DNA of 64,000 bases from Psychrobacter luti. Its GTDB lineage: Bacteria > Pseudomonadota > Gammaproteobacteria > Pseudomonadales > Moraxellaceae. Of the stretch, positions 1 to 9,435 are shown piece after piece (within the stretch, counting starts at the first letter, position 1; the number at the start of each line of letters is the position of its first letter). The stretch lies in NCBI RefSeq assembly GCF_014192115.1, contig NZ_JACHXL010000003.1, forward strand, positions 372,001 through 436,000, in the 5' to 3' direction. The notes under the pieces are model-generated. The model saw nothing but the letters and a program-made list of their open reading frames with translations, was not told the DNA's origin and did no database searches. A program made the position numbers and the translations under genes.

Positions 1-290
1 ACGCTAAAATTATCTATAACGGTTATTGGTTCAGCCCTGAGCGTATGATGCTACAAGCCTTGATTGACAAATCACAAGAATATGTCAACGGTACAGTACG
101 CGTTAAATTATATAAAGGTGCGGTAAGCGTCGTCGGTCGTAAGTCAGATGATTCATTGTTCGATGAAAAAATCGCCACTTTTGAAGATGATGCAGGCGCT
201 TATGATCAGAAAGACGCAGAAGGTTTCATCCGTCTAAATGGTCTACGTTTGGCGATTGAAGCCAGCCGTGGTCGTGATTTATCGAAGTAA
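1..290 (+). CDS. argG: Argininosuccinate synthase, C-terminal part (partial)
   Basis: The frame is open from the left edge (first whole codon at base 3) and ends at a stop at 288-290, so only about the last 95 residues are present. They contain [17 protein letters not shown] and end with [18 protein letters not shown], which I recognise as the C-terminal helix and tail of argininosuccinate synthase. This enzyme ligates citrulline and aspartate in the penultimate cytosolic step of arginine synthesis. A strong terminator follows about 55 bases after the stop, so argG ends its transcription unit. The ATP-binding and substrate sites lie outside the window. Confidence 0.9.
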   Translation, partial: AKIIYNGYWFSPERMMLQALIDKSQEYVNGTVRVKLYKGAVSVVGRKSDDSLFDEKIATFEDDAGAYDQKDAEGFIRLNGLRLAIEASRGRDLSK

Positions 291-343
291 GCAGGTTTTA
301 CTAGGCTGTGCTAGCTAAAGCATGAATAAAAAAACATGAAGAG

Positions 344-376
344 AAAAGGCGCTATTAAGATAGCGCCTTTTTTTTG
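344..376 (+). terminator. Rho-independent terminator after argG
   Basis: A 12-bp perfect stem (AAAAGGCGCTAT / ATAGCGCCTTTT) with a 4-base loop is followed by a run of T. A-rich sequence also precedes the stem, so it could serve the convergent gene ending at 444 as well. Confidence 0.9.
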
Positions 377-443
377 GTTTTTTGCAGGTTGGTTCGACTG
401 CTTTTTGATGCTTAAGAAGTTATGTACTAATTTCCGTCACTTA

Positions 444-1727
444 TCATTGTGCTACTTTTGCGTCTTTAGCATCAGCTTTATCATCGTCCACCATAACAAT
501 GGCCACATCTTGCTGTTGACGCTCCTTGATAAGGTCTTGCTCAACGACCTCTTCTGTCGCCAGTAACATGCCATCAGATTTTTGGCTTTGATATTTAAGA
601 GCGGCAAGTCCGCCTAGCACCCCAATAACGGCAATAATAATCAGGATAACGGGGTTTTTCCAGAGAGGTATAGGCGCGTCGTATTCAATGGGTTTTTCAC
701 TAGCAGTGGTCGGCGTATTTTCGTTATTACCACCGATTAGACCCAAGCTGACCAAAGGTGGTTTCGGTGCGCTGGCAGGCTCGGAGGTGATACGTAGGCG
801 GTTACGCTGTAAGTATATTTCTGAAATCTTGGCCAATTGCAGCAACCAGCGTTGGTGCGGTAAGCTGATAGCGGTCATTTCTGCAAACACCAACAAATCA
901 TTATGTTTACCTTGCTGAGCATTTGCAGATGAGCGCCCGATGACTTTTAAATAATTACCAGTTGCTAATTGCATATCTTGCACAGGCTCATGACGTTCAG
1001 GCTTGAATGTCGTGAATTCATACCAGTAAGGATTGAAAGTTGGCGGGGTATCCGCAAGCTGCGCTATGCTCAATAAGGTGCGTTCTATATTGGGACTATT
1101 TCCAGCCTCTTCTTTTATTTCTGCTGCCGAATCTAAAGCGCCTTCTGTTGGCGTAGTTAAACCTTTATCTTCATTTACTTCGATAGAGACTGACGGTTGC
1201 TGATTGGCGGCAAAACGAGCAGTTGATAAGAATTGCGGTTGTAAGGCAAACCATTTATCCATCTCGTCATTATCAAGTTGGCTATATTCGGCTAAAATAG
1301 CCAGCTCACGTAAGACAATCACACATAGAGATGTAAGCAATATTTGCACTTGCGACGTCGTCGCGTCAATCTGTTTAGCAATGTCTTCACTGGCTTTAAT
1401 CACGCGGGCATTATCATAAAATATGGCATCCGCCGCTTCATGGCGATGATATAACGTCGCATTGATGGTCAAAAAATTCATCGAGTTATATTGACGTAAC
1501 TCTTTAACAGCACCGCGGCCAAACAGCTTTTTGCTCACGGCTTGCCCATCATTGTGCTGCTGATAAGCAAGTAGGGCGCTGACAATGGCTTGCAAGCTGG
1601 CATCCATCGCCAAGCGTGCTTGCGGTAATGAAAGCTTGGCGGCATCTGCCAATAAGGACACCATCGGCTTGGTATCTTGATAGAGAAAATCATACATCGA
1701 CACACGTGTCGGTGAAATAGTCGTCAT
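444..1727 (-). CDS. Unknown protein with a C-terminal membrane anchor (DUF937-like N-terminus possible)
   Basis: I cannot assign this 427-residue protein with confidence. The first 160 or so residues are helical and alanine/leucine rich (SLLADAAKLSLPQARLAMDASLQ), loosely like DUF937 proteins. The middle (about 200-340) is polar. One clear transmembrane segment (VILIIIAVIGVLGGLAAL) lies near residues 357-377, followed by an acidic, Glu/Asp/Lys-rich tail of about 50 residues. There is no signal peptide, so a single-pass protein with a large N-terminal cytoplasmic part is likely. It is transcribed alone, convergent with argG. Ribosome binding sequence before the ATG is weak, and no catalytic motif is visible. 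Confidence 0.6.
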   Translation of the reverse strand: MTTISPTRVSMYDFLYQDTKPMVSLLADAAKLSLPQARLAMDASLQAIVSALLAYQQHNDGQAVSKKLFGRGAVKELRQYNSMNFLTINATLYHRHEAADAIFYDNARVIKASEDIAKQIDATTSQVQILLTSLCVIVLRELAILAEYSQLDNDEMDKWFALQPQFLSTARFAANQQPSVSIEVNEDKGLTTPTEGALDSAAEIKEEAGNSPNIERTLLSIAQLADTPPTFNPYWYEFTTFKPERHEPVQDMQLATGNYLKVIGRSSANAQQGKHNDLLVFAEMTAISLPHQRWLLQLAKISEIYLQRNRLRITSEPASAPKPPLVSLGLIGGNNENTPTTASEKPIEYDAPIPLWKNPVILIIIAVIGVLGGLAALKYQSQKSDGMLLATEEVVEQDLIKERQQQDVAIVMVDDDKADAKDAKVAQ

Positions 1728-1873
1728 AATCTGCTAGCATCAAAAAGTGTGCCCCTATATTACGGTGCCAAAAGCCTTGATACAATCCCTTAATAATAGA
1801 AAAATTCAATCAACTTACTCATCATGCTGTCAATAATGGTATCCATTAGATGAATGACCGCCGGAAGACTTCT

Positions 1874-2401
1874 ATGACAAATAACGAAAAATTTAATAAA
1901 AATTCTAATGCGCATCTAGTAATTAATATTGCTCAGCAAACGCTCGCGCTCTATGAATACGATAAAGAAGTGACTCAATATACGGTATCTACTGCTAAAA
2001 ATGGCATTGGCAGTCAGCAAGATAGCGGCTGCACGCCTCTTGGTAAACACTTTATCGCCAAAAAATTTGGTGCAAATGAACCCATGAATGCGGTATTTAG
2101 TGGGCGTGTTCCTACGGGCGAGATATATAGTGCAGAGCTTGGCAATTGCTATCCTGAACGCGATTGGATATTAAGCCGTATTCTTTGGTTGAGTGGTATG
2201 GAAGAAGGATTCAATAAAGGCAGCAATAGCCAAGGTGGCTGCGATACCTATCAGCGTTATATTTATATACATGGTACGCCAGACAGCGAGCCGATGGGTG
2301 AGCCGCTCTCGCATGGCTGCATACGTATGCGTAATGAAGATATTCTGGAATTATTCGAGCAGGTTAAAGAGGGCACAGTAGTAACGATTATCGCTAATTA
2401 G
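1874..2401 (+). CDS. L,D-transpeptidase (YkuD domain)
   Basis: A YkuD-domain protein of about 175 residues that probably acts on peptidoglycan peptides (3-3 cross-links or lipoprotein attachment). The family signature is clear near the C-terminus: an HGT followed by SHGCIRM, where Cys is the nucleophile and the first His its partner. The start at 1874 is chosen because GGAAG lies just upstream, while an in-frame ATG at 1850 has no ribosome binding site. No signal peptide or membrane segment is visible even though the family works in the periplasm, so export is unexplained. The domain fills almost the whole protein, with no LysM or binding module. Confidence 0.85.
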   Translation: MTNNEKFNKNSNAHLVINIAQQTLALYEYDKEVTQYTVSTAKNGIGSQQDSGCTPLGKHFIAKKFGANEPMNAVFSGRVPTGEIYSAELGNCYPERDWILSRILWLSGMEEGFNKGSNSQGGCDTYQRYIYIHGTPDSEPMGEPLSHGCIRMRNEDILELFEQVKEGTVVTIIAN

Positions 2402-2585
2402 CTGCTAATTATTACTCATTAAAGCTTAAGTAAAATAGAATAACTTTATAGAGTGATTGATAAAATAAACTTTATAAAGAATATAATTCGTTTAGTATAT
2501 TGATATAATAGCCTCCTTGTTAATGTCAACGTGTCATGCCAAATACGGCACGTTTAACCTACATTCTATTATAATTATCGGGATA

Positions 2586-3206
2586 ATGATGATGTCTAAA
2601 GAAAGTCTAGTCACTTTACAACAAGCCTTTGATGAGCGCCGTTCGGTATATGCATTGGGCAATGAGCTACCAGTAGCGACACAAGAGATTGTAAATATGG
2701 CAGAGCGTGTTTTATTGCATACGCCTTCTTCTTTTAATTCACAATCTTCGCGCTTGGTGGTACTGTTTGGTGCTCAGCATCAGCAGTTGTGGGATATCGC
2801 TGAAGAAAAACTGCGTGCAGCTGTCGGTGATGGCGACTTTTCTGGCAGCAAGCAAAAGCTGGATGGCTTCCGTGCTGCAGCGGGTACCGTGCTGTTTTAT
2901 GAAGATAAAAGCGTAACTCAAGCGCTGCAAGAGCAATTTGCGCTATATGCAGACAGATTCCCAGTTTGGGCGCAGCAAACATCAGCCATGCATCAGTATG
3001 CGATGTGGACAGAGCTACGTACCTTGAACGTTGGTGCTAACCTACAACACTACAATCCTCTTATTGATGAAGATGCCGCTAAAGCATTTTCTATCCCAGA
3101 TAGTTGGGAATTGGTGGCGCAAATGCCGCTTGGTAGCATTGTTGAGCCTGCTGGCGATAAAACCTATCAGCCAGTCAATGAACGTATGAAAGTGCTGGGA
3201 TTATAA
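2586..3206 (+). CDS. Nitroreductase family protein
   Basis: About 206 residues with the FMN-dependent nitroreductase fold. The N-terminus has the typical ERRSVYALG (the RRS/T motif binding the FMN phosphate), then HTPSSFNSQSSRLVVLFG in the flavin pocket, and a C-terminal PLGSIVEPAGDKTYQP. This resembles the YfhC/HBN1-like subfamily of small oxidoreductases. The substrate cannot be told from sequence. Three consecutive ATGs (2586, 2589, 2592) follow a CGGGA, so the exact start is ambiguous by two codons; an in-frame start at 2517 would add an unrelated 23-residue stretch. Single-gene unit ending in a bidirectional terminator. Confidence 0.85.
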   Translation: MMMSKESLVTLQQAFDERRSVYALGNELPVATQEIVNMAERVLLHTPSSFNSQSSRLVVLFGAQHQQLWDIAEEKLRAAVGDGDFSGSKQKLDGFRAAAGTVLFYEDKSVTQALQEQFALYADRFPVWAQQTSAMHQYAMWTELRTLNVGANLQHYNPLIDEDAAKAFSIPDSWELVAQMPLGSIVEPAGDKTYQPVNERMKVLGL

Positions 3207-3350
3207 GAGCGCTAAGCTTATAAAATAGCTAGGCTTAGAAAAAACGATATCAATCTTCGAGATATAATTAACTAAATTTAGATGTTGATTTTATAGCTTA
3301 GTTTAGTTCTCTAATTGAAAAAAACTCTTTAAAAAAGCGTATTTCAAAAA

Positions 3351-3385
3351 AAGACAGCTCATATAAAATGAGCTGTCTTTTTTAT
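3351..3385. terminator. Bidirectional terminator between convergent genes
   Basis: A 12-bp stem (AAGACAGCTCAT / ATGAGCTGTCTT) with a 5-base loop, flanked by A-rich sequence on the left and T-rich on the right. It serves the nitroreductase gene on + and plausibly the triphosphatase gene on -. Confidence 0.88.
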
Positions 3386-3449
3386 TTTAAGATTTTTTAT
3401 TTTGGGGATTTATTTATTCTAAGTTTTGTTCATACTGCTATGAGTGTTT

Positions 3450-5132
3450 TTACTGAAATATCGAGCTGTCTATCACTTTAGCTAAGCGTTTTTCGGTATG
3501 CTTATAGTCTATCGCAAGCATTGCCGCAAACCAGCCAGCGCCATATAAGGCATTGATATCAGTCTCTGATTTCAACTGATAGCGCTGTTGATATGTTAGA
3601 TAATTGCGATATTGATTCAAGGCTGTTTGCGCTTTTACCAAACGTTTGGTTTTCTTTTTTGACTTTTTCTTATCTAATAATGGCGCGGCAAATTCACTGA
3701 TATAAAGTAAGGTTGTTAACTGGCGATGAAGCTCATGAATGGCTTGCTCTTCATCGTTATCATCTATATCAACGTTTTCTATATCGTCATTTTCTACATC
3801 AAGGTTTTTTGAATTGATGCTTCCTGAGTCAATATCTTTTGAACCAACACTTTTTGAATCGTCATTTATTAAGTCATTATTTTCTACAGTGATGCTATCA
3901 GATTTATCACTCTTTCTACTCTGTAGAGTCTGCGCCACTTTGCCAAGCTTTGCATACTGTTTGGATAATGTTTTTGCCAGCTTATCGATGACGGGTTTAT
4001 CAGCTTGCGGTTCAAGGCTTGGGTCGCTCATGGTAAAGGCAATCAGCTCAAGTAAGGTAAGCTGAAAATCATTGGCGCTGACAGCATCCTTTGGGGTCAT
4101 CTTTAGCGCATCAATGTTTGTTGTCCAATCGACGATAGGTGCGCCTTGCTTTTGCAACTCAGGCTCTATGTGCGAGGCGAGATAGGCAAGCTCTCGGTAG
4201 TCATTAATTAAAGCCGCTGTTTGTTTTATTATTGGTAGCCAGTCTGGATTGATCTCATCAGAGTAACTGGCAAATGCTTGTATGGCAGCTTGCAAGCGGG
4301 TGATACCAATGTACAGTTGCAGGATATGGTCGTCATCTTCGCTGCCCGCGACGATGGCACTGCTATTTGGCAGTATTTGCAACAGACAGTTATGCACTAC
4401 TGCGCGTATAAATGCAGGTATGCTGCTGTCTTTGTTGATAGTCAGTTGGTTGAGGTCAGCGCTAACCGCTGGGCTATGATTTTGCTCAGTGATTAACAGA
4501 CCACCGCGCTCAGCCTTGGTAACTGTAGACAGGCAAAGCTTATAACGCTTACACCATGTTTTGGCTGTGGCAAATAAAAAGTCTATATCGCCTGATATCA
4601 GCTCAAACTCAATCTCTTGAATAACATCGCGCTGGCTATCATCATTACCGTGGATAATTTCTCCATAATCATATGCCATTTCGATGTGGTTATTGGCCTC
4701 ATGATCACTATCATCTAGCAGCAATCGTGTGGTGCGCTTTACATCGGTCAAGTATAACCGAGCAAGATTTTTGGCCAGTTTTTTTAGTTTAAATTCAGCC
4801 AAAGCAGGAGCGACAGAGGTGTTTTTATAAATGCTTAAGTCGGGCACAAGCGTATTACTATCGAGCATTGCCTGTACCTGCTCATTATCTAGTGGCGCAT
4901 TGTGCTCTAAACGTGCCGCAATACCATCACCGCCCGCTTTGATGGTCTGTACCCAAGCATCGCCTTCCTTACGAATACGTAAGCCAATGCCTGCCTGTGC
5001 AAGCTGTTGGTCAGGGGTATCATAATAATGGGCCGCCAGTTGCGTTACTTCAGATGATTTGACTTGTGCTTGGCGCAGCAAGCCTTTTAGTCTCGACTCT
5101 GGTACCAAAAATTTTAGCTCTATCTCTTGCAT
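3450..5132 (-). CDS. ygiF: CYTH-CHAD inorganic triphosphatase
   Basis: 560 residues with an N-terminal CYTH domain (about 1-200) opening with the hallmark EIELKF (ExExK), followed by YYDTPD, LRIRKEGD and WVQTIKA, which line the triphosphate tunnel. A helical CHAD domain (about 230-560), expected to bind polyphosphate, follows. By analogy with E. coli YgiF it hydrolyses inorganic triphosphate using a divalent metal. Odd feature: an acidic, Asn/Asp/Ser-rich low-complexity stretch at about residues 400-462 splits the CHAD helices, making the protein longer than the usual 430-500 residues. It is a single gene; no polyphosphate kinase gene lies beside it. Confidence 0.85.
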   Translation of the reverse strand: MQEIELKFLVPESRLKGLLRQAQVKSSEVTQLAAHYYDTPDQQLAQAGIGLRIRKEGDAWVQTIKAGGDGIAARLEHNAPLDNEQVQAMLDSNTLVPDLSIYKNTSVAPALAEFKLKKLAKNLARLYLTDVKRTTRLLLDDSDHEANNHIEMAYDYGEIIHGNDDSQRDVIQEIEFELISGDIDFLFATAKTWCKRYKLCLSTVTKAERGGLLITEQNHSPAVSADLNQLTINKDSSIPAFIRAVVHNCLLQILPNSSAIVAGSEDDDHILQLYIGITRLQAAIQAFASYSDEINPDWLPIIKQTAALINDYRELAYLASHIEPELQKQGAPIVDWTTNIDALKMTPKDAVSANDFQLTLLELIAFTMSDPSLEPQADKPVIDKLAKTLSKQYAKLGKVAQTLQSRKSDKSDSITVENNDLINDDSKSVGSKDIDSGSINSKNLDVENDDIENVDIDDNDEEQAIHELHRQLTTLLYISEFAAPLLDKKKSKKKTKRLVKAQTALNQYRNYLTYQQRYQLKSETDINALYGAGWFAAMLAIDYKHTEKRLAKVIDSSIFQ

Positions 5133-5324
5133 GATGGCTCCCGATTATTTTAATAAGTTTTAAGTTATTACCATCGTATGAAAGCTATCGCTGAATAACA
5201 AGTAAAACTTTTGTTTTGGTTGGCCGGCTTAAACAATAGGAGGATTGAGTGAATGAATGGCGGTTAATGAAACGATTGCTTAAGTAGTGTTATTATTGCA
5301 GGAGATAGGGTTATGTATAGCGCA

Positions 5325-5357
5325 TAAAAAAGCCGCCCTACAAGGTAGGACGGCTTT
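5325..5357 (-). terminator. Terminator of aceA
   Basis: Stem AGCCGCCCTAC / GTAGGACGGCT (one internal mismatch) with a short loop. On the minus strand it is followed by a T run. It lies about 45 bases after the aceA stop. Confidence 0.85.
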
Positions 5358-5402
5358 TCTTAAAACTTTTACTTATAAAATGTACTTATAAGTGGTCAGA
5401 CA

Positions 5403-6989
5403 TTAGAACTGGTTCATCGTGTTCTTGCCGCCGCCAGCTTTAAGGGCGTTTTCACCAGAGAAGATTTCTTTGTGATCATCGCCAAGGTCAGAACCGGCCA
5501 TTGCTTGATGCTTAACACAAGCGATGCCTTCACGGATTTCTTTACGTTGTACGCCAGCTGCATAAGCAAGCATACCGTCATCACCGAAATAGCCTTTAGC
5601 AAGTTCATGAACGCTAAGAGCAGTAGTGTGATAAGTAGGTAGCGTGATTAAGTGATGGAATACACCTGCTTCACGTGATGCATCACGTTGGAAGTTTCTA
5701 GCCGCTTCGTCAGCTGCTGTATCAAGTTCAGTACCATCGTAATCAGCACTCATTAAGTCATCTTTATTGTAGGCAGAGATGTCTTTGCCTTCTTCTTCCC
5801 ACTGAGCGATGATTTGCTTACGGAAGTTAAGCGTCCAGTTGAACGATGGGCTGTTGTTATAAACAAGCTTGGCTTTTGGCTCTTGCTCTTTAATACGATC
5901 AACCATCATTTTGATGTGTGCTACGTCTGGAGTTGGTGTTTCGATCCATAGTAGATCCGCACCGTTTTGCAAAGCAGTTACACAGTCAAGTACAACACGG
6001 TCGATGTTCGTTTCTTCACGGAATTGATATAGACCGTTTGGCAGACGAACTGGACGTACTAGTTTGCCGTTGTGCTTAAGCAAGCTGTCATTTTCTTTTG
6101 CGTTCTCTAGCGTCACTTCTTCCATCTCGATGAAGTCGATGTACTGAGAAGCAAGGTCGCCTGGCTCATTTGATACTGGGATTTTTTGCGTTAGTGACGC
6201 GCCTTCAGAGTCAGTACGAGCAACGATAACACCGTCTTCAACACCCAATTCTAGGAACGCATAACGAATCGCGTTGATTTTTGCGATGTAATCTTCATGC
6301 GGTACGGTTACTTTACCAGCTTGGTGACCACACTGCTTAGCATCAGATACTTGGTTCTCAACTTGGATAGCACAAGCACCAGCTTCGATCATTTGCTTGG
6401 TTAGCAAGTAAGTTGCTTCTTCGTTACCGAAACCTGCATCGATATCAGCAATGATTGGAACAACGTGTGAATCAAAGTTTTCGATTTTTTCTAGGATAGC
6501 TGAAGTGTCTTGACCGGCTTCTTCTGCAGCGTTTAGCTCACGGAAGTAATCGTTTAGTACTTTAGCATCAGCTTGACGTAAGAATGTGTAGATTTCTTCG
6601 ATTAGCTTAGGTACAGAGGTTTTTTCATGCATAGATTGGTCAGGAAGAGGACCAAACTCAGAACGTAGAGCTGCAACCATCCAACCTGATAGGTATATAT
6701 AAGTTTTTGACGTCGTACCAAAGTATTTTTTCTTAGCGTACATGGTTTGCTGGGCAACAAAACCATGCCATGCACCTAAAGACTGCGTGTACTGAGACGT
6801 ATCATTGTCATAGTCTTCCATATCTTGACGCATGATTTTTGCAGTATATTTTGCGATATCTAAACCGGTTTTAAAACGGTTTTGTGACATCATACGTGCC
6901 GCATCAGTCTCGCTAATGTTCTGCCAGTTACCGTGCTTTTGCTTTAATTCACGTACTAAATCGATCGCTGATTTATATGCAGTTGACAT
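5403..6989 (-). CDS. aceA: Isocitrate lyase, long form
   Basis: Cleaves isocitrate to glyoxylate and succinate, the first step of the glyoxylate shunt for growth on acetate or fatty acids. The 528 residues match the long class known from Pseudomonas and cold-adapted Colwellia rather than the 430-residue E. coli form. Visible motifs are the metal-binding IADIDAGFGN, the catalytic loop with KQCGHQAGK (Cys nucleophile; KKCGH in the short class), and WIETPTPD and NNSPSFNW of the substrate site. AAGGAG lies 7 bases before the ATG. It is monocistronic with a good terminator and a very long upstream region; malate synthase is not adjacent. Confidence 0.95.
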   Translation of the reverse strand: MSTAYKSAIDLVRELKQKHGNWQNISETDAARMMSQNRFKTGLDIAKYTAKIMRQDMEDYDNDTSQYTQSLGAWHGFVAQQTMYAKKKYFGTTSKTYIYLSGWMVAALRSEFGPLPDQSMHEKTSVPKLIEEIYTFLRQADAKVLNDYFRELNAAEEAGQDTSAILEKIENFDSHVVPIIADIDAGFGNEEATYLLTKQMIEAGACAIQVENQVSDAKQCGHQAGKVTVPHEDYIAKINAIRYAFLELGVEDGVIVARTDSEGASLTQKIPVSNEPGDLASQYIDFIEMEEVTLENAKENDSLLKHNGKLVRPVRLPNGLYQFREETNIDRVVLDCVTALQNGADLLWIETPTPDVAHIKMMVDRIKEQEPKAKLVYNNSPSFNWTLNFRKQIIAQWEEEGKDISAYNKDDLMSADYDGTELDTAADEAARNFQRDASREAGVFHHLITLPTYHTTALSVHELAKGYFGDDGMLAYAAGVQRKEIREGIACVKHQAMAGSDLGDDHKEIFSGENALKAGGGKNTMNQF

Positions 6990-7938
6990 CTATAGTCTCC
7001 TTGGTGGGGTGTAAAAAACGAAAAATTAATTGTCAAAACAATTAAAGATGGGGCAACTAACCTTGTATCTTACTAAATATATATCTTACTGACTTTGTAT
7101 TTTACTAATACATAAACCTAATTCTTATGGTCACTATATCAAGCTTGTATGACATCAAATATGACAATTTACGTAATATGTTCAATTTAATATCGCTCAA
7201 ACTAGGTTGCCGTTTAATCATCCAGCCTTACTTACCCTAAACAAACTTGCCTATTAATACAAGGCTATTACTGAACTTGTCAGTTACAGATCATTCAGCT
7301 AAAAACGAACGGGTAAAATAGTTGCTGACTATCAAATGACTATAATTAAGTGAAGGTATTTAGCTGATAGTGGTTGAGCGACGATAGCTAAATATATCGA
7401 TAGTTATTAAAATTTTTATACGCCCAAAAAGCTTCTATATAATAACGTTTAAGCAATTATGGGTTAGCAGTGTCATATTTGGTGATAAGAGATGTTACAA
7501 TAATCGATGCTGTCTTTAAGACAGGCGATAACACGATAATTTATGATGGCTCATTGTCCATTCAATCGTATTTTGCTATCACAACTCATTTTTTAAAGTG
7601 CTGTTATTGTTAAGCGTTTAGACTCACTACATTTAACGCTCAGACCGGATTTTTGTGGTCTTCACTGTATTTGGTCTACGGCAATCACTATAACTGCCTT
7701 ACCAAGATTTATCTAATTTATGATTATTATCTTGGGTATTTCACTGGCTTATAGTATAGATAAAACAATGGCTTATGCTGGTTAAATTGAGTTATAATAG
7801 AGATATGCTAAAAAAAATCAGTGATAAACAGGGTTGTATTATGCTGTTATTGCAGCTTCAGCTAAAATAACAGCGCAAAAAATGCCAAGCTTGCTCAAGC
7901 TTATTGTAGTATTTATTCTAAGGCAAAGAGAAAAATAT
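6990..7938. other. Long intergenic region between aceA and the LysR gene
   Basis: About 950 bases, AT-rich, between divergent genes. I see no convincing coding frame. It should hold the aceA promoter (left) and the regulator promoter (right). Short inverted repeats are present, for example CTGTCTTTAAGACAG near 7510-7524 and AGACC...GGTCT around 7640-7665, but none looks like a standard terminator or a known riboswitch. Confidence 0.5.
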
Positions 7939-8928
7939 ATGAATTTGCAGCGGGTTGATTTGAATTTATTGGTGCATTTAGATGTGCTACTTCGTGAAAA
8001 AAACGTCACACGTGCTGCTGAGCAGCTCGGCATTACCCAGCCTGCGATGAGTAATATTTTGCGTCGCCTGCGCAAATTGTTTAATGACCCATTATTGGTA
8101 CGTTCCTCAGAGGGCATGACACCGACTGAGCGTGCGCTGGAGCTGCAGCCACGGATTCGTGAGATATTGGCAGATTTGACCCAAGTGCTCGAGCCGCGTA
8201 CTGAGTTTCGACCTTATAGTACCTCGCGCGTTTTCCGTATTATGACCTCAGACTATGCTGAGGCGACTTTGGTGCCAAAGCTTGTTAAAGCACTGCGTTC
8301 TGAAGCGCCAAATGTCATTTTGGATTTCTTGACGCCATCTGACGTTTCATACCGAGATATGGAGCAGGGGCGGGTAGATTTGGCAATCAACCGCTTTAAC
8401 GAGATCCCGCAAAGCTTCCATCAAGTGTTGGTATGGCGTGATACCTTTAGCTGCCTACTGTCTTCTGAAAGTCCTTATGCCCATCGCTTTAATCTCAAAA
8501 ACTATCTAAAAGCTCAACATGTTTGGGTATCTAAAACTGGTATGGGTGTGGGCTTTGGGGTTAATCCAGAAAAATCTGGCGGCTTAGGTTCTATTGATCA
8601 GGCTTTACAGCGTTTAGGTCAAAAGCGTCAAATCAGCGTTTTTACCCGTCATTATCAGATGCCAGCAATGCTTGCCGCTAATAAAGATTTGATTGCGACC
8701 TTGCCGACCCGTGTGGCAAAAATGCAGGCTAATAACGACAGTATCATCATGGAAGAGCCACCATTTTTTATACCAGAATTTGAACTGACCATGGCGTGGT
8801 CGCCATTATTACAGCACCATCCGGCGCATCGTTGGTTGCGCCAACTTATCATGCATGTGGCTCGCCAAATCGTCGATGATGAAGAGAATCCACCGCAAGA
8901 GATACCGATTATTAATCACCTTTTTTAA
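7939..8928 (+). CDS. LysR-family transcriptional regulator (NodD/NahR-like)
   Basis: 329 residues from the start chosen at 7939, where MNLQRVDLNLLVHLDVLL begins the canonical LysR N-terminus; the frame is open 35 codons further upstream but that part is not LysR-like. The winged HTH is at about residues 8-65 (NVTRAAEQLGITQPAMSNILRRLR), followed by NDPLLVRSSEGMTPTERA. A substrate-binding effector domain follows (about 95-300). The helix and PLLVR signature are of the NodD/NahR/LinR kind, whose ligands are often aromatic or organic acids. The target is not evident; candidates are its own promoter, aceA upstream, or the dehydrogenase gene downstream. Confidence 0.88.
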   Translation: MNLQRVDLNLLVHLDVLLREKNVTRAAEQLGITQPAMSNILRRLRKLFNDPLLVRSSEGMTPTERALELQPRIREILADLTQVLEPRTEFRPYSTSRVFRIMTSDYAEATLVPKLVKALRSEAPNVILDFLTPSDVSYRDMEQGRVDLAINRFNEIPQSFHQVLVWRDTFSCLLSSESPYAHRFNLKNYLKAQHVWVSKTGMGVGFGVNPEKSGGLGSIDQALQRLGQKRQISVFTRHYQMPAMLAANKDLIATLPTRVAKMQANNDSIIMEEPPFFIPEFELTMAWSPLLQHHPAHRWLRQLIMHVARQIVDDEENPPQEIPIINHLF

Positions 8929-8965
8929 TACGCTAACAATAAAAATAGCGTTTAATAAATGAGTA

Positions 8966-8998
8966 AAACCAGCCCATACCTTATGTGCTGGTTTTTTT
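8966..8998 (+). terminator. Terminator after the LysR gene
   Basis: Stem AAACCAGC / GCTGGTTT followed by seven or more T, about 35 bases after the stop. Confidence 0.85.
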
Positions 8999-9435
8999 AT
9001 GCTCATTAGACGCTCAGATTTTATTTATTCGGTTCAAGCTATTTATTTGCAGCAAAATTTTAATGACATTTTTTAATGACACATTCTTAACATCTTACGC
9101 ACACTTCTTTATAACTTGTAAAACTATGGTCAAATCCTTTTGTTAGGATAGATGTATCTTAAGTAAAAAGATAGGTTTCACAGGCATTGTTAAGGAATAC
9201 GATATGATTGTTAGCTCCTTTAACTATTATTTTGACTCTTTATCCATCTCAATACAGCTATTTCAATGTGAAGTGGCTTGTTAATTTCTCAATATTGTTA
9301 TTTATCTAGCATAAAGACTTAGATAGTAGTTATATATAGTAATCATATTGAGTCATTTATTGATAAAACGCTTATTAAAAATAATCTTAATCAATCATTT
9401 ATTAAATAATAATCAAATAAATAAGGATAATTATC
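8999..9435. other. Intergenic region upstream of the aldehyde dehydrogenase
   Basis: About 440 very AT-rich bases with no supported gene. It presumably carries the promoter of the dehydrogenase gene at 9436. I see no clear operator or structured RNA. Confidence 0.5.

Noticed and set aside
3739-4065. 108-codon Ser/Leu-rich open frame opposite the triphosphatase gene
   Set aside because: Complement of the acidic low-complexity insert; no start signals.
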